Made by a program: the position numbers and the translations under genes. The notes beneath the pieces were generated by a model, which saw only the letters and a list, made by a program, of their open reading frames with translations, did no database searches and was not told where the DNA came from. A stretch of DNA of 64,000 bases, from the NCBI RefSeq assembly GCF_004151245.1, contig NZ_JUIW01000006.1:246367-310366 (forward strand), in the 5' to 3' direction. The stretch is from Flavobacterium beibuense. Lineage in GTDB: Bacteria; Bacteroidota; Bacteroidia; Flavobacteriales; Flavobacteriaceae. How positions within the stretch are numbered: position 1 is the stretch's first letter; each line of letters starts with the position of its first letter. Shown piece after piece: positions 35,580 through 43,612 of this stretch.

Positions 35580-35885
35580 ATGGATAAATTTAATCAACTT
35601 ATAAACGGAGATAAACCTGTACTGGTAGATTTTTTTGCTACCTGGTGCGGGCCTTGCCAAATGCTGGCTCCCATTCTTAAAGAAGTAAAAGAGGATATGG
35701 GCGATGATATTACAATCATCAAAATAGATGTCGACAAGAACAGGCAACTGATGATGAACCCTCAGTTTCAGGTTAAGGGAGTACCCACAATCATGCTTTT
35801 CCAAAACGGTAAAATGTTATGGAGGCAATCAGGAGTGTTGCCTAAGGATGAAATAGTAAGAAGCATCAGGCAGCATATAAACTAA
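35580..35885 (+). CDS. trxA: Thioredoxin
   Basis: This 101-residue single-domain protein has the active site WCGPC (FFATWCGPCQMLAPIL) and the cis-proline region GVPTIMLFQNG. There is no signal peptide, so it is a cytoplasmic disulfide reductase. It is the third gene of the cbpA-cbpM-trx unit, which links protein folding and thiol repair. It converges with the beta-CASP gene with one base between stop codons and no visible terminator. Confidence 0.93.
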   Translation: MDKFNQLINGDKPVLVDFFATWCGPCQMLAPILKEVKEDMGDDITIIKIDVDKNRQLMMNPQFQVKGVPTIMLFQNGKMLWRQSGVLPKDEIVRSIRQHIN

Positions 35886-35886
35886 T

Positions 35887-37242
35887 TTAAATCTCTATTT
35901 CAGTTCCCATTAAGGGAACACAACAATCAAAACCGTAGTGTTGGGTAATTTTAATACGCATTTCATCGGCAGGTTCATTTTCACCATGAACCAAAAATAC
36001 CTTTTGCGGTTTCTTTTGCAGATCCGAAAGCCAGTTTAAAAGATCTTGTTGGTCACCATGTGCCGAAAGTCCCTGTATTTCAAGTATGTTGGCTTTTACA
36101 GAATAGTATTGTCCGTAAATCTTAATCTCTTTATCACCTTCTAAAAGCTTCCTGCCCCTTGTACCTTCAGCCTGATATCCTGTAAAAATAACCGTGGTTT
36201 CGGGTTTACCAATGCAGTGCTCAAAATAAGTAAGAAGTCTTCCGCCTGTGGCCATACCGCTTGCAGCAATCACTACTTTAGGTTTAGGATTTTCTATAAC
36301 CGCTAGGGTATCTTCAAAACGTGATACTATAGAGAACATTCGTATCATTTCGGTGCATTCATAAGTAGTGAGTTTATGCCATTCGGCATTTTCTGTAAAA
36401 ATGTTAAGTACATTGGCGCCCATGGGTGTATCCAGAATATAAGGCACATCAGGGATTCTTCCTTCTTTTTTAAGCTGCCATAATATAAACATTATAGATT
36501 GTGCCCTTTCTACAGCAAAGCCAGGTATTAATACCGTTCCGCCTTTAGCTATGGCATTGTTTATAAAAACTTCGAGTTCCAGTTTTACATCTGTATCAGG
36601 GTGTAGCCTTTTACCATAAGTACTTTCAAGAAAGATATAATCTGCCTTTCTGGGTTTTACAGGCGGGTACATAAGCACATCGTCATCACGACCTATATCT
36701 CCTGAAAAAACAAGGGTTTTACGTTCTGCATCAATAGTAATACTGCAGGCTCCTAAAATATGCCCGGCATTTGTAAAAACAGCAGATATTTCCGCATCCA
36801 GCGGTACATTCTCGTTGGGTTTAATAACCCTGAATAAAGGAAATACGTTTTCGGCTTGTTTAACGGTATAAAGTGGCTCTGCCTCTTTATGTTTTGAGTA
36901 ATGTTCCCTATTTGCCTTTGCAGCTTCTTCTTCCTGAATTTTTGCACTGTCCAGTAGTATGAGCTTTGCTATTTCTTTTGTTGGTCTTGTACAGAATATC
37001 TTTCCTTTAAATCCCTGCTCTACAAGTCTTGGCAACCAACCGCAATGGTCAAGATGCCCGTGTGTAAGTAAAACATAATCTATTGTGGAAGGCAAAACAG
37101 GCAAAGGTTGCCAGTTAAGCTCCCGTAGTGCTTTCAGTCCCTGAAACAATCCGCAGTCTATAAGTATTCTTATTCCGTTAGTTTCTACAAGGGTTTTAGA
37201 TCCGGTAACGGTGCCTGCACCGCCTATAAATTTTACTTTCAT
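35887..37242 (-). CDS. Beta-CASP metallo-beta-lactamase RNA nuclease-like protein
   Basis: This 451-residue protein carries the MBL motif H61-G-H63-L-D65-H66 (THGHLDHCGWLPRL), the second metal site FSGDIGRDDD, the beta-CASP segments IFTGYQAEGTRGRKLLEG and the RNA-specificity part LSAHGDQQDLLNWL. This is the architecture of CPSF73-like bacterial RNases/MBL exonucleases. It should cut or trim RNA in the cytoplasm. It starts one base after the stop of an ATP-cone nuclease-like gene, so the two are probably expressed together. Confidence 0.9.
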   Translation of the reverse strand: MKVKFIGGAGTVTGSKTLVETNGIRILIDCGLFQGLKALRELNWQPLPVLPSTIDYVLLTHGHLDHCGWLPRLVEQGFKGKIFCTRPTKEIAKLILLDSAKIQEEEAAKANREHYSKHKEAEPLYTVKQAENVFPLFRVIKPNENVPLDAEISAVFTNAGHILGACSITIDAERKTLVFSGDIGRDDDVLMYPPVKPRKADYIFLESTYGKRLHPDTDVKLELEVFINNAIAKGGTVLIPGFAVERAQSIMFILWQLKKEGRIPDVPYILDTPMGANVLNIFTENAEWHKLTTYECTEMIRMFSIVSRFEDTLAVIENPKPKVVIAASGMATGGRLLTYFEHCIGKPETTVIFTGYQAEGTRGRKLLEGDKEIKIYGQYYSVKANILEIQGLSAHGDQQDLLNWLSDLQKKPQKVFLVHGENEPADEMRIKITQHYGFDCCVPLMGTEIEI

Positions 37243-37243
37243 A

Positions 37244-38074
37244 CTATAGGTAATTACAAAGTTCTGATGCTTCCTTTAAAATATTTTTCACCCGGTTATT
37301 GCTTATACCCAGTTTTTCAAGGGAATCGGAATTATTAATGAGTTCATTTACCAATATAATATCCAGTATAAGCAGTTTTTCTTTTTCTGCCATGCTTAAC
37401 GTTGTAAGACAGGTTACAGGAAAAAGAAAGTTATTGTCTATTTTGGTTTTTATGTTGTCTTCGGGAGGGTAATTCCAGCTTAACAATTCCAGTCCTGAGC
37501 AGTTGGCAAAGGTTATGGCGTCCGATGTAAAGCGGTTATTGGTAACAATAATACATTTGTTTATAGTATCAGCATCACTAAAAACAGGTTGTGTTACTGC
37601 CTTTACATCATTGAATCTTGACAGGATGTACATAGGTACCTTTACATCTGAATGTGTGTTTTGATTGCTATGGAACTTGCATTCTACTATGGCTATAGTA
37701 CTGTCTTTTTTAATGCAGACATCTATTTCATGAGAAACACATTTACCTTTAAGGGTTAGGTTGGTTTTTGTTTCAAAACCTTCAAAGCTGTATAAACGGG
37801 AAATAAACTTTTCAAAGAAGAAGCCAGCAGGCCCCAGTTGTCGCAAAGCTGTACGCAGGTTATATCTTGCGGCATGGGCATTAGCTTCCTTTTTTAAAAG
37901 GGAAAAAGCCTGTTTGTAAATTTGCCTCGTACTAATACCGTGATACAGGCTTTTTTCAATTTTATTCAGGACGCTCTTTACGGTTGCAGTATCGGCTCCG
38001 GATTTTTCAAGGGAACGCTTTAGTTTGTTCCGGTCAAAATCTACAATATGGCCTGAATTTTTAACTACCTTCAT
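37244..38074 (-). CDS. ATP-cone domain fused to a PD-(D/E)xK nuclease-like domain
   Basis: This 276-residue protein starts with an ATP-cone (about 1-90: VVKNSGHIVDFDRNKLKRSL, then STRQIYKQAFSLLKK), a nucleotide-sensing module best known from ribonucleotide reductase and NrdR. Residues ~95-210 look like an Mrr-type restriction endonuclease fold with D118 in SHEIDVCIKKD and E131-x-K133 in IAIVECKFH. The remaining C-terminal part is helical. It may be a nucleotide-gated nuclease. It is cotranscribed with the beta-CASP protein and lies 58 bases from a palindrome of the Fnr-like family at 38132-38145. Confidence 0.75.
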   Translation of the reverse strand: MKVVKNSGHIVDFDRNKLKRSLEKSGADTATVKSVLNKIEKSLYHGISTRQIYKQAFSLLKKEANAHAARYNLRTALRQLGPAGFFFEKFISRLYSFEGFETKTNLTLKGKCVSHEIDVCIKKDSTIAIVECKFHSNQNTHSDVKVPMYILSRFNDVKAVTQPVFSDADTINKCIIVTNNRFTSDAITFANCSGLELLSWNYPPEDNIKTKIDNNFLFPVTCLTTLSMAEKEKLLILDIILVNELINNSDSLEKLGISNNRVKNILKEASELCNYL

Positions 38075-38131
38075 ATTAATGTGTTATTGTATAAAGTTAG
38101 CTAAAATTAGTATGTGTGACTTTAATAACAA

Positions 38132-38145
38132 ATGACAAAAGTCAT
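38132..38145. promoter_or_regulatory. Fnr-like palindrome A, upstream of the ATP-cone gene
   Basis: ATGAC-AAAA-GTCAT, perfect 5-bp arms. It shares TGA-N6-TCA with the three other sites in the window. Only a poor -7 box (AATTTTAG, minus strand, 38108-38101) lies at the matching distance, so function here is less sure than for the others. Confidence 0.45.
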
Positions 38146-38170
38146 CTTATAAAAACTTCATTGTTTTCAT

Positions 38171-38306
38171 TCAGTTTTTAAGGTTATCAATCCATTTATC
38201 CAGCGGTAGATTTATTATTAGTCCAAAGCCATGTTCACCATAAGGATATAAAGCATTTCACTATAACCCCCGTTTTTTAATAAGGCTTTATAGCTAGTGC
38301 TGGCTC
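38171..38306 (-). pseudogene. Decayed C-terminal tail of an alpha/beta-hydrolase esterase
   Basis: This is most of the content of the 318-base gap 38075-38392. Minus-strand translation gives ASTSYKALLKNGGYSEM and, one frame over, LYPYGEHGFGLIINLPLDKW followed by IDNLKN and TGA. The order and the YPxGxHGFGL histidine motif match the end of acetylxylan-esterase/BD-FAE-type hydrolases. One frameshift (around 38255) separates the parts, and nothing resembling the nucleophile region is present, so only a dead remnant remains. Assignment by eye. Confidence 0.55.
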
Positions 38307-38322
38307 ATTACTCTTTTATAAG

Positions 38323-38336
38323 CTGACAAATATCAT
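38323..38336 (+). promoter_or_regulatory. Fnr-like site B, upstream of hemN
   Basis: CTGACAAATATCAT; its reverse complement ATGATATTTGTCAG matches site D in 13 of 14 bases. The centre (38329.5) is 36.5 bases before the last G of the -7 box at 38359-38366. Confidence 0.7.
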
Positions 38337-38358
38337 TTTTTAGGGTGAATAGTTGCGC

Positions 38359-38366
38359 TAATTTTG
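38359..38366 (+). promoter_or_regulatory. -7 box TAATTTTG of hemN
   Basis: A perfect TAnnTTTG, 26 bases before the hemN ATG. No TTG occurs 20 bases upstream, consistent with activator dependence. Confidence 0.65.
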
Positions 38367-38392
38367 ACTTATCACTAATAAAATCACTAATC

Positions 38393-39757
38393 ATGGAAAA
38401 TAACATACTGCAAAAATATAATGTTCCCGGTCCACGCTATACCAGTTATCCTACTGTACCTTACTGGGATAATGGCGGCTTTACCTCTGATGTATGGAAA
38501 CAAAGCTTTTTACAGGCATTTGATGAAAGTAATGCTACCGAAGGGATAAGCTTGTACATTCACCTGCCGTTTTGTGAGAGCATGTGTACGTTTTGCGGAT
38601 GTAATAAAAGGGTAACCCGCAGGCATGAGGTTGAAACAACCTATATTACCGCAGTGTTGAACGAATGGAATATGTATTGTGATATCCTTCCTGAAAAACC
38701 AAGGGTGAAAGAACTGCACTTGGGAGGGGGGACACCCACTTTTTTTAGTCCGGAAAACATTGAAATACTTATAAACGGAATTTTTGACAGGGCAGAGAAG
38801 GCTTCTGATTATGAATTCAGTTTTGAAGGACACCCAAACAACACGACAAGAGAACACCTGCAAAAGCTTTACTATCTAGGATTCAGGAGGGTAAGCTTTG
38901 GCGTACAGGATTATGACGAAACTGTACAGAAAGCAATACACAGGCTGCAGCCTTTTCAAAATGTGGCAAAAGTGACCTTTTGGGCAAAAGAGATAGGCTA
39001 TACTTCCATAAGCCATGATTTGGTTTTCGGGCTGCCATTCCAAAAAGTGGAAACTATGGTTGATACTATTGAGAAAACCAAAGCCCTTAACCCTGACAGG
39101 ATTTCTTTTTACAGCTATGCACACGTGCCCTGGATAAAAGGGAACGGACAGCGAGGCTATGATGAAAAGAACCTACCTCAGGGTGAGGAAAAAAGAAAAC
39201 TTTATGAGATAGGTAAAGTACTGCTTGGGGAAAATAATTATCATGAAATAGGTATGGATCATTTCGCCCTTAAAAGCGACGCTTTGTATACCGCATTAAA
39301 AGAAGGAAAGCTGCACCGCAATTTTATGGGATACAGTGCCTCTAAAACACAGTTGATGATAGGGCTGGGGGTATCTTCCATAAGTGACAGCTGGTATGCT
39401 TTTGTCCAAAACGAAAAAGTACTTGAGGACTATTATAAACGAATAGAGAGTAATGAATTACCTGTTTTTAGAGGGCATTTGCTTACCGATGAAGATCTTG
39501 TTATAAGAAGACACATACTGAATCTTATGTGCAGTTTTGAGACTTCATGGGAAGACAGTTCATTATATTTATCTGAATTGCCTGAAATCTTATTAAGCCT
39601 TAAAGAAATGGAAAACGACGGCTTACTGGAGTTTGGTAAAAGCAGTATAAAAGTTACCGAAGAAGGAAAAACATATATAAGGAATATATGTATGGCCTTT
39701 GATTTAAGGCTGAAACGAAAAGCACCGGAAACTAAATTGTTTTCAATGGTTGTTTAA
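38393..39757 (+). CDS. hemN: Oxygen-independent coproporphyrinogen III oxidase (radical SAM)
   Basis: This 454-residue enzyme carries out oxidative decarboxylation of coproporphyrinogen III to protoporphyrinogen IX without oxygen. The radical SAM cluster motif is C61-x3-C65-x2-C68-x-C70 (PFCESMCTFCGCNKRV), preceded by YTSYPTVPYW and followed by ELHLGGGTPTFF. The ATG at 38393 is used; the GTG at 38345 lies upstream of the -7 box and would not be in the transcript. It supplies haem under low oxygen to the cbb3 oxidase encoded beside it. It converges on that locus at a shared terminator. Confidence 0.95.
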   Translation: MENNILQKYNVPGPRYTSYPTVPYWDNGGFTSDVWKQSFLQAFDESNATEGISLYIHLPFCESMCTFCGCNKRVTRRHEVETTYITAVLNEWNMYCDILPEKPRVKELHLGGGTPTFFSPENIEILINGIFDRAEKASDYEFSFEGHPNNTTREHLQKLYYLGFRRVSFGVQDYDETVQKAIHRLQPFQNVAKVTFWAKEIGYTSISHDLVFGLPFQKVETMVDTIEKTKALNPDRISFYSYAHVPWIKGNGQRGYDEKNLPQGEEKRKLYEIGKVLLGENNYHEIGMDHFALKSDALYTALKEGKLHRNFMGYSASKTQLMIGLGVSSISDSWYAFVQNEKVLEDYYKRIESNELPVFRGHLLTDEDLVIRRHILNLMCSFETSWEDSSLYLSELPEILLSLKEMENDGLLEFGKSSIKVTEEGKTYIRNICMAFDLRLKRKAPETKLFSMVV

Positions 39758-39786
39758 ATCACCCTTACCAACCTAACCTTCCAAAA

Positions 39787-39817
39787 GAAAAGCCCCTGAA
39801 ATTTTCAGGGGCTTTTC
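39787..39817. terminator. Bidirectional terminator between hemN and the cco locus
   Basis: A long hairpin GAAAAGCCCCTGAA...TTCAGGGGCTTTTC shared by convergent genes. Confidence 0.9.
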
Positions 39818-39835
39818 GCAGTTGTTTATGTTTAG

Positions 39836-40537
39836 TTACTTGCAGTGTGGTATTTCCTGAACAAAAAGGGAATTGGTTTCGGGTGAAAGGTAAGGAATAC
39901 CTAATCCTAATCCCCTTAGGATAAAGAAAGCCCCTATAATGGCTACCGCATAAGGTATAAAGCTGTTAAGTTTATTCCTTAAGGGCGAAGTAAGCATGTT
40001 GCTTACATATACCACAACGCTCATCATAGGTATAGTCCCTATACCGTAAAGAACCATATAGAGTCCTCCAAAAAGAGCATTTTGCATGGTGATAGCACCA
40101 AATAGGGCTGCATAAACCAATGCACAGGGTAAAAAGCCGTTAAGAAGCCCGGTAATAAAAATAGCTTTATTGCTTTTTTTCCTAAATTGGCTCCCTAGGC
40201 TACTTTTTACACTACTTATTACTCTATAGATAGGCTTAGAGAAATTATATTTGGCAAACTTCTTTTCCGGTACTGCTATTATCGTAATCATAATAATGCC
40301 GGAGGCTATGGCAACGTTTTGCTGCATTCCGGCCAGGTAAAGCCCCCTTCCCAACAATCCGAATATAATTCCCAATGAACCATAAGCCAAGAGCCTTCCG
40401 GTATGATACAAAAGGATCTGTATGGTTTTTTTTGTTTCATTGGTGCGGTCTACCGGTAGCATCATGGCAATAGGCCCGCACATGCCCATGCAGTGCAGGC
40501 TTGATATTAATCCTAATAAAAGTGCTGAATATAGCAT
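39836..40537 (-). CDS. TauE/SafE-like (UreH-type) membrane protein of the cco locus
   Basis: This 233-residue protein has about six hydrophobic segments and starts LLGLISSLHCMGMCGPIAMM. The histidine/cysteine/methionine motif HCMGMCGP is typical of the heavy-metal-related SafE/DsbD-like proteins found at the end of cbb3 operons. Its position last in ccoI-S-NO-Q-P-G-H suggests a role in copper or thiol handling for oxidase maturation. Substrate is not proven. It ends at the terminator shared with hemN. Confidence 0.8.
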   Translation of the reverse strand: MLYSALLLGLISSLHCMGMCGPIAMMLPVDRTNETKKTIQILLYHTGRLLAYGSLGIIFGLLGRGLYLAGMQQNVAIASGIIMITIIAVPEKKFAKYNFSKPIYRVISSVKSSLGSQFRKKSNKAIFITGLLNGFLPCALVYAALFGAITMQNALFGGLYMVLYGIGTIPMMSVVVYVSNMLTSPLRNKLNSFIPYAVAIIGAFFILRGLGLGIPYLSPETNSLFVQEIPHCK

Positions 40538-40554
40538 ACTCTTATTTTTTATTT

Positions 40555-41010
40555 TTAATAAACCGTAATCTCTTTACTATTGAGGTAGCCTATACCCTGA
40601 TATTCCCAGTCAACAGTAATGTTCCAGCGGCCGTCTACCAAATCACTTTTAGGTATGAGCAGATGAGAAGCCGATATTGTTATTGGTTGTTCAATATCGA
40701 GCCTTTGGTTAGACGGCCTGTACAGGAACACTTTTCCTTTTATTTTTGCAGCATCAAAATCCTCAGGGAATTCTATTTCTATTCCTTTTTGAGTGCTGTT
40801 AATTGTTAGTTGATGGTGCAGGCTAACAGCATTTTCTTCCCTGTTAAGTTTGTCCTGCAGTATTCTTTCCTGTTTATAGTAATCCTCTACAACCAGTTCG
40901 TTATCATATTTACTGTCTGATTGTACTTTGAATACAAAAAACAGTATAAAGCTCATAAAAAGAGCAAATGCGATTACAATCCCTGTTCCCCAGTTAAATT
41001 TCATAATCAT
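40555..41010 (-). CDS. ccoH: CcoH/FixH family cbb3 oxidase assembly protein
   Basis: This 151-residue protein has one N-terminal membrane helix (about 5-25: WGTGIVIAFALFMSFILFFV) and a periplasmic beta domain with VEDYYKQERILQDKLNRE and DGRWNITVDWEYQG, the FixH signature. CcoH interacts with the oxidase during assembly. It lies 6 bases downstream of ccoG and 17 bases upstream of the SafE-like gene. Confidence 0.9.
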   Translation of the reverse strand: MIMKFNWGTGIVIAFALFMSFILFFVFKVQSDSKYDNELVVEDYYKQERILQDKLNREENAVSLHHQLTINSTQKGIEIEFPEDFDAAKIKGKVFLYRPSNQRLDIEQPITISASHLLIPKSDLVDGRWNITVDWEYQGIGYLNSKEITVY

Positions 41011-41016
41011 TTGTTT

Positions 41017-42435
41017 TTAATTAAAAGTCCTCGGACCTAAAAAGCTGCTTGACTCGGTTTCTATAAGTCGGTCACCGTCATAAACCTCAAGCAGTATTTT
41101 TGTTTTGTCGTCTTTAAGTAATGCTTCATTGATTTCCACAAACAATGTTCCTTGTGCAATACCAGCCTTAGGTACTTTAAAATGAGGGTTTCCCACTACT
41201 TTAACTACCCCTTTAGGTGTTTTTAGCTTAAAGTAAACATCATTAAAGTCTTTAGTGGTTTTATTCACTATTTTGTAGGTATACACATTGCTAATGTTTT
41301 CTCCTTTGTGCTCGTATAATTGCCCGGGTAATCTTAGTACTGTGGCTTCCACATCATTTCTTAAAAACAGCATACCTGTAAATATTCCCATAAGGATTAG
41401 CAGTACGGCAGTATAGCCTTTCATTCTGGCAGTAAAAACAAACTTTTCCTTTTTGGTTATTTCGTCTTCACTGGCATAACGTATAAGGTCTTTAGGAAAC
41501 CCGACCCTTTCCATTACAGTATTACATTCGTCTATACAGGCTGTACAGTTAATGCATTCCAGCTGCGTTCCGTTTCTTATGTCTATACCGGTAGGACAAA
41601 CATGTACACAAAGCTTGCAGTCTATACAATCTCCTTTTCCGGATGTAGCCCTGTCTTCGTTCTTGACTATTTTACCGCGCCCGTTTTCACTTTCACCTCT
41701 TTTATGATCGTAGGCTACAATTATCGATTTGTTATCCAGCAGCACTCCCTGAAGTCTTCCGTACGGACAGGCTATAATACAAACCTGTTCCCGAAACCAG
41801 ATATAAATAAAGTAAAATACCGCAGTAAATATCAGCAGGGCTATAAGTGTACTTACATGCTGTCCGGGCCCGTCTGTTATCATTTGTATCAGCTTGTCAC
41901 TTCCTGATAGGTATGCGAGAAACACATTGGCTATAAGGAATGATATGATAAAGAAGATAAACCACTTGAGGGCCTTTTTTCTTATTTTTTCGGTATCCCA
42001 TTTTTGCTTATCCAGTTTAATCTGGACATTCCTGTCGCCTTCAATCCAGTATTCTATCCTGCGGAAAACCATTTCCATAAAGATGGTTTGCGGGCAAACC
42101 CAACCACAAAACAGCCTCCCGAAAGCAACGGTAAACAGTGCCACAAATATTACCCCTATAATCATGGAGATTACAAACAGGTGGAAATCCTGTGGCCAGA
42201 ACGGGAAACCAAATATATTGAACCTGCGTTCCAACACATTGAACATAAGGAACTGGTTTCCGTTTATTTTTACAAAGGGAGCACTAAACAGGAAGAGAAG
42301 TAAAAAGTAACTGACTAATTTGCGGTACCTGTATAGTTTTCCCGAAGGTTTCTTAGGATATATCCAAGACCTTTTACCTTCTTCATTTATGGTCGCTATC
42401 CTGTCCCTAAACTCTTCTTCCTGTATATTGCTCAT
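41017..42435 (-). CDS. ccoG: Cytochrome c oxidase accessory protein CcoG (FixG/RdxA), 4Fe-4S
   Basis: This 472-residue membrane protein has several helices in its first ~230 residues with FCGWVCPQTIFMEMVFRRIE, then a ferredoxin region with two cysteine clusters (GDCIDCKLCVHVCPTGIDIR and LECINCTACIDECNTVM), and a C-terminal helix plus Ig-like domain with RNDVEATVLRLPGQLYE. This matches CcoG, a cupric reductase linked to cbb3 oxidase maturation. It lies 5 bases downstream of ccoP. Confidence 0.94.
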   Translation of the reverse strand: MSNIQEEEFRDRIATINEEGKRSWIYPKKPSGKLYRYRKLVSYFLLLFLFSAPFVKINGNQFLMFNVLERRFNIFGFPFWPQDFHLFVISMIIGVIFVALFTVAFGRLFCGWVCPQTIFMEMVFRRIEYWIEGDRNVQIKLDKQKWDTEKIRKKALKWFIFFIISFLIANVFLAYLSGSDKLIQMITDGPGQHVSTLIALLIFTAVFYFIYIWFREQVCIIACPYGRLQGVLLDNKSIIVAYDHKRGESENGRGKIVKNEDRATSGKGDCIDCKLCVHVCPTGIDIRNGTQLECINCTACIDECNTVMERVGFPKDLIRYASEDEITKKEKFVFTARMKGYTAVLLILMGIFTGMLFLRNDVEATVLRLPGQLYEHKGENISNVYTYKIVNKTTKDFNDVYFKLKTPKGVVKVVGNPHFKVPKAGIAQGTLFVEINEALLKDDKTKILLEVYDGDRLIETESSSFLGPRTFN

Positions 42436-42440
42436 GGTAT

Positions 42441-43403
42441 TTAGCTTTGTTTATCGGCTACTTCGGGGGTTTCTTCTGTTGTTTGCTGCGTAGCTTCTGC
42501 ATTTGGCTTATCGCTATCGGTTTTGGCCTCGTCTTTCCATATTTCTCCGTCCGGAGCTTTAGGGTCTATAGGATTTGTACCCTGTAAAGACAATACATAA
42601 CTGGCTACTAACTGAATTTCTGAAGGTTTGAGAGTACCTTTCCAGGCCACCATGCCCTTACCGTCACGTCCGCCTTCGGTAATAGTGTGGAATACATTTT
42701 TAATGCCTCCACCTAAAATCCAGTACTCATCGGTAAGGTTAGGGCCAATAGTACCTCCGGCATCTGCCCTGTGGCAGGCTACACAATTGGTTTCAAAAAT
42801 CTTTTTACCTTCTGCCAAATCAGATGCTTCGGTTAAAAGTGTTACGCTGTTGGCATCAATACGGTCTTTAGCCAGCCTGTTATATTCCTCAACTGCTATA
42901 CGGGCTTCTTCCATTTCAATCTCAAATTCCTTTTTCTGGTCAGGGCCATCAAGAATGTGGTACTTTACAAGGTAAACCAATCCGAATAGTATAGTTACAT
43001 AGAAAAGGTTTATCCACCATGGTGGTAACACATTATCAAGCTCTTTAATACCGTCATAATCATGATTGAGTAATATTTCGCCTTCTTCTTCAATAGGTTT
43101 TACTTTTACAAACCAGCTTTTTATTTTTTTGTAAAGCTTGGTGTCCTTAAATTCTATAGTATCGGCTTCAGCCAGTTTTTTCTTCTGTTCTTCGGTAAGG
43201 ATGCTGTAAGTAACCCTGTCTATGGCACTAATGGTTATTTCTATTGCTACCTGAAGGAACAGGAAGAAAAACAGGAATATTGACACTTCTGGGTATTTTA
43301 GGAAGGCAGGCCTGTCTCCTGAATCTATAAAGTATTCCAGAGCCATGAAAACCAATGCAAAAATTACAGGGACCCTAACATATACCGGTATAAATTTTTT
43401 CAT
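42441..43403 (-). CDS. ccoP: cbb3 oxidase subunit III (CcoP), with a single haem motif
   Basis: This 320-residue protein has hydrophobic segments at about 11-27, 40-62 and 130-148, followed by one c-type haem domain with C207-V-A-C210-H211 and the ligand region DGKGMVAWKGTLKPSE. Classical CcoP has two haem motifs; only one is visible here. The C-terminal ~40 residues are acidic and repetitive (NAEATQQTTEETPEVADKQS). It passes electrons to the CcoNO core. It lies 20 bases downstream of ccoQ. Confidence 0.92.
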   Translation of the reverse strand: MKKFIPVYVRVPVIFALVFMALEYFIDSGDRPAFLKYPEVSIFLFFFLFLQVAIEITISAIDRVTYSILTEEQKKKLAEADTIEFKDTKLYKKIKSWFVKVKPIEEEGEILLNHDYDGIKELDNVLPPWWINLFYVTILFGLVYLVKYHILDGPDQKKEFEIEMEEARIAVEEYNRLAKDRIDANSVTLLTEASDLAEGKKIFETNCVACHRADAGGTIGPNLTDEYWILGGGIKNVFHTITEGGRDGKGMVAWKGTLKPSEIQLVASYVLSLQGTNPIDPKAPDGEIWKDEAKTDSDKPNAEATQQTTEETPEVADKQS

Positions 43404-43423
43404 AGTAATAAGTTTGTGTTCAA

Positions 43424-43609
43424 CTATTGGTTATCGTTATCGTTGTCTGAGAACGGAAGGTTACTCATCTCGGTTATCTTTTCTTTTTTGTAGGTATATA
43501 CCCAAGTATACAGTACAACAAAAAAGATGAAGAAAATAAGCAGCGATAAGATAGGGTATACCTCAATTCCTGAGATGCTCTCCATATTGTGTTTTATAAA
43601 CTTTAGCAT
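43424..43609 (-). CDS. ccoQ: Small cbb3 oxidase subunit CcoQ-like
   Basis: This 61-residue protein has a single membrane helix (about 18-40: VYPILSLLIFFIFFVVLYTW) followed by a charged tail with KKEKITEMSNLPFSDND, matching CcoQ-type subunits. It lies between ccoNO (3-base gap) and ccoP, its usual place. Confidence 0.85.
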   Translation of the reverse strand: MLKFIKHNMESISGIEVYPILSLLIFFIFFVVLYTWVYTYKKEKITEMSNLPFSDNDNDNQ

Positions 43610-43612
43610 GGC

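Noticed and set aside
37244..38074. NrdR or ribonucleotide reductase because of the ATP-cone
   Set aside because: There is no zinc-ribbon and no reductase core. The rest of the protein looks like a PD-(D/E)xK nuclease.
38132..38145. Counting site A as a fourth fixed-spacing Fnr-type promoter
   Set aside because: The palindrome is perfect, but the only -7-like sequence at the right distance is poor (AATTTTAG) and off by one base, so it is listed with lower confidence.
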